This document shows positions 34,210 to 42,777 of a stretch of 64,000 nucleotides of DNA, piece after piece. The DNA comes from Bacillus sp. 123MFChir2. Its GTDB lineage: Bacteria > Bacillota > Bacilli > Bacillales > Bacillaceae_G. The notes under the pieces are model-generated. The model was not told the origin of the DNA. It saw only the letters and a program-made list of their open reading frames with translations, and did no database searches. The DNA lies in contig NZ_KB910945.1 of assembly GCF_000383235.1 (NCBI RefSeq), forward strand, positions 1-64,000. The letters are read 5' to 3'. Each line of letters begins with the position of its first letter. Position 1 is the first letter of the stretch. The translations under genes were made by a program, and so were the position numbers.

Positions 34210-34311
34210 AGTCTTCTCTCCAAGCTTTTATAATTTTCTTTTCATCTCGCTATTTGCGGGTTGTGGTGAAAAAATACCAAAATTAAGATAAATAAAAAGG
34301 AACAAGTAGAA

Positions 34312-34395
34312 AACTGCCCGTAAAAGCCCGATTGGTGATGGCTAATAATCAGTAGGGGATGAAGAAAAACCTCGCTGATTAAAGTTTCACTTTAT
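34312..34395 (-). repeat. bcr1-like element, right-end fragment
   Basis: CTGCCCGTAAAAGCCCGATT through ATTAAAGTTTCACTTTAT matches the right third of the copy at 10322-10602 and ends in TTTAT at 34391-34395. The left part is absent. Confidence 0.7.
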
Positions 34396-34521
34396 AATGA
34401 AATTGTAGCACTATTTTTAAATATATCTATATAAAAATTAAAAAATATTAAATAAGTTCATTACAATTTTTTCATAATTCGTTATATTTAGTCATAAAAA
34501 ATAAACTGTATTTAATGAGTT

Positions 34522-34554
34522 TGTAAACAAACTGTAAAACAAATCATGTATAAA
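34522..34554 (+). promoter_or_regulatory. WalR-type box and -10 element before a murein hydrolase gene
   Basis: TGTAAA-CAAAC-TGTAAA (34522-34538) fits exactly the WalR (YycF) consensus TGTWAH-N5-TGTWAH. It is followed by a TATAAA at 34549-34554 suitable as -10, so the box would cover the -35 region. Cell-wall hydrolases such as yocH are known WalR targets in B. subtilis, and the gene downstream is of that kind. Confidence 0.7.
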
Positions 34555-34576
34555 TGTAAGAGAAGGGAGTCGGATT

Positions 34577-35737
34577 ATGAACTATTTTAAGCGTATCAGT
34601 AGTCTTGTATTAGCTGGATTTATTTGTTTCAGTGGTACAGTTGCTGTAAAAGCTGAGTCAAACGACGAGAAATTAAACAACATGCAGCAGCAATTGCAAA
34701 ATAATAATAATGACATGCAGCAAAAAGAACAAGAAAAACAAGCTGTAATGAAAGATATTGAAGGCATTCAAAAGGAATTAACAGACTTAAATAATACAAT
34801 TACAAAAAATAAAGAAGAACAAGATGCAATTCAGCGTAAAATTGATGAAACGCGTAAACAAATTGAGCAAAAAAAGACCGAGATTATTAATTTAGAAGAA
34901 AAAGTACTTATGCGTAAAGATATTATGAGAAAACGTATAGTCTCTGTTCAAGACAGCTCAAATGTAAGTTTAGTAGTAGAAGTAATTGTAGATTCAAAAA
35001 ACATTGCAGATTTTCTGCAACGTATGACTGCAGTTTCTACGATTATGGATGCCGATAAAGAGATTCTTCGTTTACAAGAACAAGATCTTCGTCAAATTGA
35101 AGCCGATAAAAAGGTAATTGATGAAAAAGAAAAATCTTTAGAAGGCGATAAACAAAAATTAGCAAAAGCACAAGCTGATTTACAAGAAAACTTAAAGAAA
35201 CGTCAAGATAATCTACAAGCTGTACAAGCAAAATATAATCAAATTTCTAGTCAGCTTACACTTGCTGCGCAAGAAAAATCAAAGATTGAAGCAGATATGA
35301 AGGGCGTACAAGATGCAATTGCTCGTGAACAACAAGCAGCTGCAGATCGTGAAAAAGCGCAGAAAGAACAGTCACAAGCGCAGGCAGTAAACAATATAGT
35401 TCCAGAAAAGCCAGCAAAAGGCGGAGGACGTGAAATTTTCGTAACAGCTACAGCTTATACGAACGATCCAGCAGAAAATGGGAAACAGCCAGGAGAGCAT
35501 GTATTCTCCAGATATGGAGGATATGATTTAACAGCAAATCCAAATCTAAAATTAATTGCAGTTGATCCAGCAGTTATTCCGCCATTATCACGTGTATGGG
35601 TTGAAGGATATGGAGAAGCTATTGCTGCTGATACAGGTGGCGCTATTAAAGGATATAAAATTGATGTTTTCAAGCCAGATAAAGCGTCTTCTAGTGCTTG
35701 GGGTGTAAGAAAAGTTCGTGTTGTCATTTTAGATTAA
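34577..35737 (+). CDS. Secreted coiled-coil murein hydrolase with 3D domain
   Basis: 386 residues. Signal peptide (about 1-26, ending VAVKAES). A long coiled coil (about 30-265, Gln/Lys/Glu-rich) resembles the regulatory arm of CwlO/EnvC-type proteins. The C-terminal 3D domain (about 285-385) carries VTATAYTNDPAENGKQ and VDPAVIPPLSRVWVEGYGEA, then AADTGGAIKGYKIDVF, with the three conserved Asp residues expected for a lytic transglycosylase-like fold. It likely trims peptidoglycan during growth or germination. GAAGGGAG precedes the ATG. A WalR-type box lies upstream and a terminator directly after. Confidence 0.88.
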   Translation: MNYFKRISSLVLAGFICFSGTVAVKAESNDEKLNNMQQQLQNNNNDMQQKEQEKQAVMKDIEGIQKELTDLNNTITKNKEEQDAIQRKIDETRKQIEQKKTEIINLEEKVLMRKDIMRKRIVSVQDSSNVSLVVEVIVDSKNIADFLQRMTAVSTIMDADKEILRLQEQDLRQIEADKKVIDEKEKSLEGDKQKLAKAQADLQENLKKRQDNLQAVQAKYNQISSQLTLAAQEKSKIEADMKGVQDAIAREQQAAADREKAQKEQSQAQAVNNIVPEKPAKGGGREIFVTATAYTNDPAENGKQPGEHVFSRYGGYDLTANPNLKLIAVDPAVIPPLSRVWVEGYGEAIAADTGGAIKGYKIDVFKPDKASSSAWGVRKVRVVILD

Positions 35738-35740
35738 AGT

Positions 35741-35778
35741 AAAAATCTACTTTGCAAAAGCAAAGTAGATTTTTTTAT
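35741..35778 (+). terminator. Terminator of the 3D-domain hydrolase gene
   Basis: AAAAATCTACTTTGC pairs with GCAAAGTAGATTTTT around AAAA and is followed by T residues. Confidence 0.9.
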
Positions 35779-35846
35779 GATTAAATGTTAAGTTGAGTTT
35801 ACATTTTGTGAAGTTTAGCATACAATAATGGTAAGAGGTGGTAAAA

Positions 35847-36065
35847 TTGACCATTTACAATCGAGTAAAAGAACTGCGAGCCCGTTTTCATTTTTCACAA
35901 AGTGTATTGGCTGAAAAGGTGGGGGTAACGAGACAAACAATCGCTGCTATTGAAAAGGGGGATTATGTACCATCATTATTACTAGCGCTTATGATTTGTG
36001 ATGTATTTGGTTTGCAGATGGAAGAGGTATTTGTATTACAAAAGGAGGAGAGAGAAAATGAATAG
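35847..36065 (+). CDS. Small XRE-family (Cro/CI) regulator
   Basis: 72 residues consisting of one helix-turn-helix domain: NRVKELRARFHFSQSVLAEK and GVTRQTIAAIEKGDYVPSLL. TTG at 35847 is preferred because GAGGTGG lies 4 bases upstream; a GTG at 35838 is inside that ribosome site. The next gene, a membrane protein, overlaps by 8 bases. Such pairs usually have the regulator controlling its own operon. Confidence 0.82.
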   Translation: MTIYNRVKELRARFHFSQSVLAEKVGVTRQTIAAIEKGDYVPSLLLALMICDVFGLQMEEVFVLQKEERENE

Positions 36066-36531
36066 AATTTGTCTTTCTTATATCATAAATATAGGTATAC
36101 TTGTTCTAGGAGGATGGGGGTTTGTTGAGTATTTTCATCTCATGACGGAACTTGCAAACATCATCCGTACTGAAAAGCAGACGTGGTATGTGACGATGAA
36201 TATAACGCCAATCGCAGTAATGCTGATTGTAGGAGTTGTGATACCCATTGCTTACAAAGTACAAAAAAAGAAATATAAGAAATTATCATTTTGGATATTT
36301 CCGTTATTATTTCCAAGTGAAGATGAGCGAGAAGAAATATTGACGGCGAAAGCGTGCCGCACTACCCTTCTTTCATTATGGTTTATTATACCTTGTGCAG
36401 CTGCCACGTTAGTTTTTTATCCACTACTTAATCGAAACATCCCAGAATATCCGCTATACCTATTATTTTTCGTTTTATTAATCCAAATAACAATATTTCA
36501 TATTTCTTTATATCGTAACAAGGTTGTGTAA
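36058..36531 (+). CDS. Membrane protein cotranscribed with an XRE regulator
   Basis: 157 residues from the ATG at 36058 after AAAGGAGGAGAG; the open frame extends into the XRE gene. Four helices (about 6-25, 50-70, 101-122, 128-150), with a basic loop KVQKKKYKKL. Function and family are unknown. The same layout of XRE gene plus overlapping membrane gene occurs at 28342-29314. Confidence 0.7.
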   Translation: MNRICLSYIINIGILVLGGWGFVEYFHLMTELANIIRTEKQTWYVTMNITPIAVMLIVGVVIPIAYKVQKKKYKKLSFWIFPLLFPSEDEREEILTAKACRTTLLSLWFIIPCAAATLVFYPLLNRNIPEYPLYLLFFVLLIQITIFHISLYRNKVV

Positions 36532-36679
36532 AAGGTGTGCCAAAGAGCACATCTTTTTTTCATACTTAAAACTCGGGGGAATTTTCCGCATTTTTACAAA
36601 AGCTTAATGAAATGCTATAGAGAGAGTTTACAAATCCTTTTTACAATAGAAGAAGTATTGAAATTGGGGGGATTAGAGA

Positions 36680-38128
36680 ATGAAAAAGATTTTGCTATCT
36701 GGGGGAATTATAGCAAGTGTCTTATGGACAGGCAGTAATGTGAACGCAGAAATAAATCAAGAAACGAAACAATTTGTTAATAAAATAGAAAATTTACCAA
36801 AAGGGAGTATTTCAAATCCGGCATTTCGTGGGCAAATAGAGGAAATGGTAAATAAATTTATTAGTAATAAACATAAGGATACAAAGTTAGAAAGAACGGC
36901 TATTTTCCAAATGCCAAGTGGAAAAGCGGAAATCGCTGCATCTTCATCGGACGGTAAGACGTTAGTCGTGACAGAAGCAGATTTAGGACAAATTAGTATC
37001 CTTTCAATAGAAAATTTACAGGATATTCAATTGAAAGGAACTGTTAGTTTGAAAGGGATTCATCCGGAAGCAGAGGTAACGAGTGCGACAATTACACCAG
37101 ATGGTAAGTATGCATTCGTTGCTTTTCGTACAGGCGATAACTTGTACAATGCAAATAAAGGGAAGATAGCGGTTGTAGAACTATCATCGAAAAATATTGT
37201 GAAGACATATGAGGTTGGTGTAGGACCGGATTCTATTTCTTTATCAAAAGATGGTACAAAGCTCGTTGTTTGTAATGAGGATGAAGAAGGGGATCCAAAT
37301 GACGGAAATGAAGTCAATATGAAAAAAACGAAGCGTCCGGGTACGATTTCTATCATTACGTTCCCAAGTGGAGATGTATTGCAAGGAATTCACCATGAGC
37401 TATCAATTGATATAAGTCAAATTGGAAACGGAACAGTTTACAAACATGATCCTCAGCCAGAATATGTTGCAATTAGTCCAAATGGAGAAAAAGCAGCTGT
37501 TACGTTACAAGAGAATAATGCAGTTGCTATCGTAGATTTACAAGGACAATACATTGAAACTATATTTGGTCTTGGAACAACAAAGCATAAAGCGGATTTG
37601 CAAAATGATGGTGTTGTTTCTTTTCAAGATGAAATAATTGCAAGGCCAGAACCAGATGGTGTAACGTGGGATCCATCCGGGCGTTTTTTAATTACAGCGA
37701 ATGAAGGGGACCTAGGAAAAAATGAATTTAAAGACGGTGTAAAATCAGGGGGGCGAAATATTTCTGTATGGAGCCGGGGAGGTTCGTTTGTGTATGATAG
37801 CATGAACCTTATTGATGAGAAAGTTGCAGCTGCAGGTTTATATCCAGATAGTCGTAGCAATAGTCGTGGCAGTGAAGTGGAGAATGTTGCGGCAGGAACG
37901 ATACAAGGAAGCCCTATTATGGCTGTTGCTGCTGAAAGAGCGAATGCAGTTCTCTTTTTTGATTTAACGCTTCCGATGTTTCCTGTTTATATTGGTCTTG
38001 TTCCATCAGGAGGAAAAGCACCTGAAGGTATCCATAAAATTAACAACCGTAATATATTCGTAAGTGCAGATGAAGCAGATGGAGTATTAAGTTTTTATTC
38101 TTTACAGAAATATATAAATCAAAATTAA
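36680..38128 (+). CDS. Secreted beta-propeller protein, choice-of-anchor I-like
   Basis: 482 residues. A signal peptide (about 1-23, ending NVNAE) precedes a seven-bladed-propeller type domain: repeated blades such as VTSATITPDGKYAFVAFRTG, GPDSISLSKDGTKLVVCNED, QPEYVAISPNGEKAAVTLQE and DGVTWDPSGRFLITANEGD. The C-terminal part has SRNSRGSEVENV-like NSRGSEVENVAAG and KAPEGIHKI, characteristic of the choice-of-anchor I family. There is no LPxTG or other anchor at the C-terminus (ends YINQN), so it is probably released or held by binding. Metal or phosphate-related functions reported for relatives cannot be judged here. Confidence 0.78.
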   Translation: MKKILLSGGIIASVLWTGSNVNAEINQETKQFVNKIENLPKGSISNPAFRGQIEEMVNKFISNKHKDTKLERTAIFQMPSGKAEIAASSSDGKTLVVTEADLGQISILSIENLQDIQLKGTVSLKGIHPEAEVTSATITPDGKYAFVAFRTGDNLYNANKGKIAVVELSSKNIVKTYEVGVGPDSISLSKDGTKLVVCNEDEEGDPNDGNEVNMKKTKRPGTISIITFPSGDVLQGIHHELSIDISQIGNGTVYKHDPQPEYVAISPNGEKAAVTLQENNAVAIVDLQGQYIETIFGLGTTKHKADLQNDGVVSFQDEIIARPEPDGVTWDPSGRFLITANEGDLGKNEFKDGVKSGGRNISVWSRGGSFVYDSMNLIDEKVAAAGLYPDSRSNSRGSEVENVAAGTIQGSPIMAVAAERANAVLFFDLTLPMFPVYIGLVPSGGKAPEGIHKINNRNIFVSADEADGVLSFYSLQKYINQN

Positions 38129-38134
38129 AAAAAC

Positions 38135-38310
38135 GACATAAAACCATCTTTTTTAAGTGGTCGAGAGCAACTGCCATGCATAGAAGCGGTCAGGGACCTT
38201 TTCCTGCCACGTGCGACGTTTTAAAACAAAGAAAGATAACGAGGTGTAGGTCCATTTTTATCTTCATGGCTGGGATTATGCCGCTTACTAAACTTCTAAA
38301 TGAAATGTAT
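38135..38310 (-). repeat. Interspersed repeat family 2, copy G
   Basis: Minus-oriented: CGAGAGCAACTGCCATGCAT, GAAGCGGTCAGGGACC, CTGCCACGTGCGACG, ending in GCTGAGTAGTTACAAA. Confidence 0.72.
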
Positions 38311-38329
38311 GGCTGAGTAGTTACAAATA

Positions 38330-38370
38330 ATAAAGTGAAACTTCCATCAGTGGGGGTTTTACTGCCTGTT
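38330..38370 (+). repeat. bcr1-like element, left-end fragment
   Basis: ATAAAGTGAAACTTCCATCA then GTGGGGGTTTTACTGCC matches the ATAAA end of the bcr1-like elements. It abuts repeat copy G, so two families are nested or adjacent here. Confidence 0.6.
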
Positions 38371-38384
38371 AATGTGAGATAAAA

Positions 38385-38420
38385 ACGGCACTTCTCATTT
38401 TGTTTTGGGAGTGCCATTTA
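38385..38420. terminator. Terminator-like hairpin before srtA
   Basis: GGCACTTCTC pairs with GGGAGTGCC across a TTTTGTTTT loop. The following run is weak, so it may only be a hairpin. Confidence 0.45.
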
Positions 38421-38509
38421 CTTTGTCTTACGTATGTTACTTGTATATCTAGCATTCTTACTTTATCATTTTATATAAGAGTAATTTTGTAAAGGAAAGG
38501 AATTGGAGC

Positions 38510-39142
38510 ATGAATAAGAAAAAGATTTATAGTATACTGGCACTTCTTTTATTTATTGTAGGTGGCGTTTTAATTGCAAAACCATTTTATGATGGTTACA
38601 AAGCCGGAAAGACGCAAGATCAAAACGTACAAGCTATTAAGAAAATAAAGTATGAAAAACAAGAAACGAAATTTGTTGATGCTTCTAAAATAAACCAACC
38701 AGATTTAGCTGATGTAGCAAATGCTTCATTAGACAAAAAACAAGTGATTGGGCATATGTCGATTCCGAGTATTGAATTAGAACTACCGATTTTAAATGGT
38801 TCAACTGAGAAAAATTTATTATCAGGTGCAGCAACAGTAAAAGAAAAACAAGAGATGGGAAAAGGAAATTATGCGTTAGCAGGACATAACATGTCGAAAA
38901 AAGGTGTGTTATTTAGCGATATTTCGAAAGTGAAAAAGAATGATAAAGTATACTTATATGATAGTGAAAATGAATATGAGTATGCCGTAGAACAAATAAC
39001 ACAAGTTACACCGGATAAATGGGAAGTCGTTGAAGATCACGGGAAAAATGAAGTAACCCTTATTACATGTACGTCTGTGCTTGATAATTCCAAGCGATAC
39101 GTAGTATCAGGGAATTTGGTGCAAACGAAAAAAATGAAATAA
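38510..39142 (+). CDS. srtA: Sortase A
   Basis: 210-residue transpeptidase that cleaves LPxTG-type surface proteins and links them to peptidoglycan. N-terminal signal anchor (about 7-25). The catalytic triad is present: His in YALAGHNMSKKG, Cys in TLITCTSV and Arg in NSKRYVVSG. I recognise the sequence (ASLDKKQVIG, STEKNLLSGAATVKE, KWEVVEDHGK) as the SrtA known from B. anthracis and B. cereus. GAAAGGAATTGGAGC precedes the ATG. It is monocistronic. The neighbouring propeller gene lacks a sorting signal and is not an obvious substrate. Confidence 0.93.
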   Translation: MNKKKIYSILALLLFIVGGVLIAKPFYDGYKAGKTQDQNVQAIKKIKYEKQETKFVDASKINQPDLADVANASLDKKQVIGHMSIPSIELELPILNGSTEKNLLSGAATVKEKQEMGKGNYALAGHNMSKKGVLFSDISKVKKNDKVYLYDSENEYEYAVEQITQVTPDKWEVVEDHGKNEVTLITCTSVLDNSKRYVVSGNLVQTKKMK

Positions 39143-39149
39143 TAAAAGT

Positions 39150-39362
39150 AACTACTTAGTTACTTTATGAAAAAAAGGCAGAAAAGCATTTTTTTAAATG
39201 GGCGAGAGGGACTGGTGATGGATAGGAGCGGTCAGGGCCTTTTTCTACCACATGCGATGTTCAAACAAAGAGGCAAGAATGTTGCAGGATACCTTCTGTT
39301 CAGCATGGCGGTGACTTGTATGTTGGAAAGTCAAATTGAATTTATATATAAGCAAGCAATAG
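39150..39362 (-). repeat. Interspersed repeat family 2, copy H
   Basis: Minus-oriented long copy with GGCAGAAAAGCATTTTTTTA, GGGCGAGAGGGACTGG, GGAGCGGTCAGGGCC and an extra AGCATGGCGGTGACTTGTAT block also found in copy L (51622-51800). H and L form a subfamily. Confidence 0.75.
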
Positions 39363-39380
39363 AAAAAGGAGCAAATGCGT

Positions 39381-39414
39381 AAAAAAAGATGAGGGGCAAC
39401 CCCTCATCTTTTTT
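39381..39414. terminator. Bidirectional terminator
   Basis: AAAGATGAGGGG pairs with CCCCTCATCTTT around CAA, flanked by A and T runs, between convergent transcription units. Confidence 0.88.
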
Positions 39415-40798
39415 AGTCCATCCACTTTACTAATCTTTTGGAAATCAATAGTAAGATACATCCTAAGAAAATAGCGACAGCTCCAATAACAGCGAATACT
39501 TCTGAATATCCTAATGAAGTTGTAAAGTTTGCTAACTGTCCACCTAAAATATTGGCAATACCTGTACTTGACAACCAAACGCCCATTAATAAAGATGCGA
39601 GTTTGACAGGGGCAAGGGAACTTACCATTGATAGTCCGACTGGGGATAAGAATAATTCCCCTAATGTATGGAACAGGTAAGTAAAGACAATAAAGAGCAG
39701 ATTTGCTTTTTCGGCAATTTGGTGTTCGTTACTTCCTGTTTTTAACGTAGCGACAAGAAGAACCATATATCCAATTCCAAGTAAGATCATCCCAAGACCC
39801 ATTTTCGTTGGGATTTTTAAATCACCGTGTTCTGTAGAAGCGAGCTTTGTCCAAAGTGTTGAAATAGCTGGTGCTAATAAAATAATGAACAGCGGGTTTA
39901 CAGATTGAAACCAAGATGTTGGAATTTCCCAACCGAATATAGAGCGATCTACAAAGCTATTTGTATATAAAGTTAAAGAACTACCAGCCTGTTCAAATCC
40001 AGCCCAGAAGAAAACAACAAAACACGTTAAAATGACAATCACCGCTGTATGCTGTTTTTCTTTTTTCGTTAATGGTGTATTGCCAGCTGTTTTGTTGCCT
40101 GTTCCTGTTTGTAAAGCCGCTGTTGGTTTTTTACCAATATCACCAAGAAAACGATTTGATAATGTTGTAAATAAAATTTGTCCGATGATCATCCCGATAG
40201 ACGCAGCTAAAAATCCATAGCGGAAACCGTAATGCATAACGCCATCTACTGTTGTTTTGAATAAATCTTCTGATAAATATCCGCAAACGAGTGGAGCAAG
40301 GAATGAACCGACGTTAATCCCCATATAAAAAATTGTAAAGGCACCATCACGGCGTGGATCATTTTCTTTATATAATTCTCCGACAAGGGTAGAAATATTT
40401 GGTTTGAAGAAACCGTTCCCGATAATAATGAGCGCTAATCCGAGGTATAGTCCTAATTGGCTTTGCAGTGCAAATAACGTAAGGTTACCAATTGCAATTG
40501 TTATACCGCCAATTGTAATCGCTAATCGTCTACCAAGATAGCGATCCGTTAAAAATCCACCAATCAATGGGGTGAAATAACAAGCGCCTGTATAAAATCC
40601 ATAAATCGTAAGTGCCCAGCTCTTACTAAAACCAAGGCCACCGTTTATTAAAGCTGTTGTTAAATATAATGTTAATAATCCTCGTAATCCGTAATAGCTA
40701 AATCGTTCCCACATTTCTGTGAAAAAGAGTAAGTACAAACCTGGAGGATGTTTCTTTTTTGGCTGTTGTTTTTTATCAAACTGTAGCGCAGCTTCCAT
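39413..40798 (-). CDS. dtpT: Proton-dependent di/tripeptide transporter (POT/PTR family)
   Basis: 461 residues, fourteen helices. The POT signatures are clear: the N-terminal EMWERFSYYGLRGLLTLYL (ExxER motif), GGFLTDRYLGRRLAI and FTIFYMGINVGSFLAPLVCG. It couples import of di- and tripeptides to protons. The ATG at 40798 has AGGAGGAATCAC upstream. Own promoter and terminators. Confidence 0.92.
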   Translation of the reverse strand: MEAALQFDKKQQPKKKHPPGLYLLFFTEMWERFSYYGLRGLLTLYLTTALINGGLGFSKSWALTIYGFYTGACYFTPLIGGFLTDRYLGRRLAITIGGITIAIGNLTLFALQSQLGLYLGLALIIIGNGFFKPNISTLVGELYKENDPRRDGAFTIFYMGINVGSFLAPLVCGYLSEDLFKTTVDGVMHYGFRYGFLAASIGMIIGQILFTTLSNRFLGDIGKKPTAALQTGTGNKTAGNTPLTKKEKQHTAVIVILTCFVVFFWAGFEQAGSSLTLYTNSFVDRSIFGWEIPTSWFQSVNPLFIILLAPAISTLWTKLASTEHGDLKIPTKMGLGMILLGIGYMVLLVATLKTGSNEHQIAEKANLLFIVFTYLFHTLGELFLSPVGLSMVSSLAPVKLASLLMGVWLSSTGIANILGGQLANFTTSLGYSEVFAVIGAVAIFLGCILLLISKRLVKWMD

Positions 40799-40944
40799 AT
40801 GTGATTCCTCCTAACCTAAAAAAACATAGTTAATAGTTTTATATATTTAATAGTTTATTTTATTAACTTTTCAAAGTCAATAAAGGTCACTTTATTGTAA
40901 AAAATTATTCTTATATAGTGATGGGCTAGTTATGCACAAAAGAA

Positions 40945-40972
40945 ATCCCCTCTCTATTGAAAGGGGATTTCT
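40945..40972 (-). terminator. Terminator of the secreted GATase-like gene
   Basis: GAAATCCCCT pairs with AGGGGATTTC on the minus strand, followed by TTTTG, right after the stop. Confidence 0.85.
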
Positions 40973-40973
40973 T

Positions 40974-42551
40974 TTATCGAATAGCAGATGTTCCAATTAC
41001 AACCGTTTTATTTTCTTTTACAGTCGTATTTTGACGAAGGCGTAACGTAGCTTGCCCTGTTGTATTAGGGGCAATTTGTACATTCACGACTTTTTCAGCG
41101 ACACCTAGGCTATTTGTCGTAAAGGAAAATGAATTACTATAACCGTAAGAAGAAGGCCAAATACCATTTTCGTTTTGAACTTTTGCTACTTGTGTACCAC
41201 CACTTGTATAAATACCTAGGGAGTAATTATTGTAAGTAGTGTTTGGTAATAAATGATTTGCTTGTATTTTTATTTGAAATACACTGCTGTTTGGAAGAAT
41301 ACTAGGGTGAATAAAGTTATAATCGCTTGTTGAGACGTTTCCATCATCATTATTATTGCTAGTATTATAGCCGTAAGCACCAGGCTTAAATGTATTGGAA
41401 TTAAACCATTGATATCCTTGGTTAGGAGCGCTCCATGGTTCTGGTTGCGGCTCAGTTGATGCACTTGGTTGTTCAAATGTTTTTAATGGTGTTGGTTTGT
41501 CTAATTGTAATCCGTTTACTTGATTTAAGCTTGTATATGTTTCTTTTGTAGAAAGCCATGTTACGATATTTGTTAATAAAGTAGCGTCGCTTTCTTCTTT
41601 ATATCCATCGTATGTTTTTTTAGACTGTCCTGTATCTTCACGGACATATTTTGGCGTCGCATCTTCAACTGGCGAAGAGTCACCAATAAAGGCTGCTTTC
41701 CCTAAACCAACCTTTGAAACTGCAACGTAAGGGCCTTCAGCGATGCCCCCGCCGTTATATACACCACTATCGACAGCGTTATTCCACTTAGGTAAACCTT
41801 CTGGTAAGTAAACAATCCCTTTTGCTAAACTAGGGTTTACAATTGCGATTGTTGATCCGGCATGCATAGCAACAGATGAAACACCTGTAGTAATTCCGAA
41901 TGATTGATCAGGCGCTACAATTTTATTTGTAGAAACATCACCAATTGCATTATAGCGAAAACGTACACCAAAGTTGTCTGATAGCCAATCAGAACTTTCT
42001 ACACCTTGCATAGCTTGTGAAGATGCTTCTTCAGAAGACATTCCTTTTACTGGAGTTTCCCATGCTCCGCGGCGATACCCATTGAAAACTTCAGAGGAAT
42101 CCCAGCGATTTTTATTACGGTCAGCGTTATAATGATCGGCTATAAAGAAAATACTGCCACCATTTTTTACATATTGCAGCATAGCGTCTTGTTCTGATTT
42201 TTTATAAGGAATGTTTGCTTCTGGAACGATGAACACATTGTAATCTTTTAAGTCATCATATGTAATAGGTGTTGATTTACGTAGTTCTTTTACAAAGTAT
42301 CCTTTGTTTGCAATGCCGTTTCCAAAATCAGAAAATCCCCCATCAATAACCCAATCAGCTGTCCCTGCTGTTTGCCCATGTGTATTATCAAATAATACTT
42401 TTTTCCCAGCGTTTTCGTTCACAATTTTTGCTGCAATTTGTGGAGCTGGATCTAAAGCGCTTTCAGCAAAAGTCGTTGAACTAAACATGGTAGCCATACT
42501 TAAAGTCATTCCTGTTGCGAGTGTGAGTTTTAGCCATTTTTGTTTCTTCAT
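40974..42551 (-). CDS. Secreted protein with GATase-like N-domain and C-terminal beta domain
   Basis: 525 residues. Signal peptide with cleavage probably after TTFAES (about 30). The region 45-340 looks like a class I glutamine-amidotransferase/DUF4350-type fold: KKVLFDNTHGQTAGTADWVI, YNVFIVPEANIPYKKSEQDA and YVKNGGSIFFIADHYNADRN. It has no Cys nucleophile, so amidotransferase chemistry is not expected. A Pro/Ser-rich linker (about 350-380) leads to a C-terminal beta-sandwich (about 385-525). Relatives are sometimes annotated as secreted nucleases or DNA-binding proteins; I cannot confirm this. The start has TAGGGGGATTA upstream. Confidence 0.65.
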   Translation of the reverse strand: MKKQKWLKLTLATGMTLSMATMFSSTTFAESALDPAPQIAAKIVNENAGKKVLFDNTHGQTAGTADWVIDGGFSDFGNGIANKGYFVKELRKSTPITYDDLKDYNVFIVPEANIPYKKSEQDAMLQYVKNGGSIFFIADHYNADRNKNRWDSSEVFNGYRRGAWETPVKGMSSEEASSQAMQGVESSDWLSDNFGVRFRYNAIGDVSTNKIVAPDQSFGITTGVSSVAMHAGSTIAIVNPSLAKGIVYLPEGLPKWNNAVDSGVYNGGGIAEGPYVAVSKVGLGKAAFIGDSSPVEDATPKYVREDTGQSKKTYDGYKEESDATLLTNIVTWLSTKETYTSLNQVNGLQLDKPTPLKTFEQPSASTEPQPEPWSAPNQGYQWFNSNTFKPGAYGYNTSNNNDDGNVSTSDYNFIHPSILPNSSVFQIKIQANHLLPNTTYNNYSLGIYTSGGTQVAKVQNENGIWPSSYGYSNSFSFTTNSLGVAEKVVNVQIAPNTTGQATLRLRQNTTVKENKTVVIGTSAIR

Positions 42552-42742
42552 AAATAATCCCCCTAAAGTAAGTGAAGTAAGAGTGCGATTTGCTCAACTA
42601 ACTATCAAATGCCCCTATGAATAAAAGTGTCCCTGTATTACTTTACCGAAATATAACGGAAGAAAAAAGGGGGGATTCATAAAATTTTGTAAAATTAAGA
42701 TGAATTTTGTTGAGAAATATTTTTTTGCAGCAATGGAAAAGA

Positions 42743-42776
42743 AAAACCCCTTCCTCATATCAAGGAAGGGATTAGC
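42743..42776 (-). terminator. Terminator of the ProY-like permease gene
   Basis: CCCTTCCT pairs with AGGAAGGG around TGATATG and is followed by GTTTTTC on the minus strand. Confidence 0.8.
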
Positions 42777-42777
42777 A

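Noticed and set aside
36680-38128. SrtA substrate next to srtA
   Set aside because: The propeller protein has a signal peptide but ends without an LPxTG-like motif, hydrophobic segment or basic tail.
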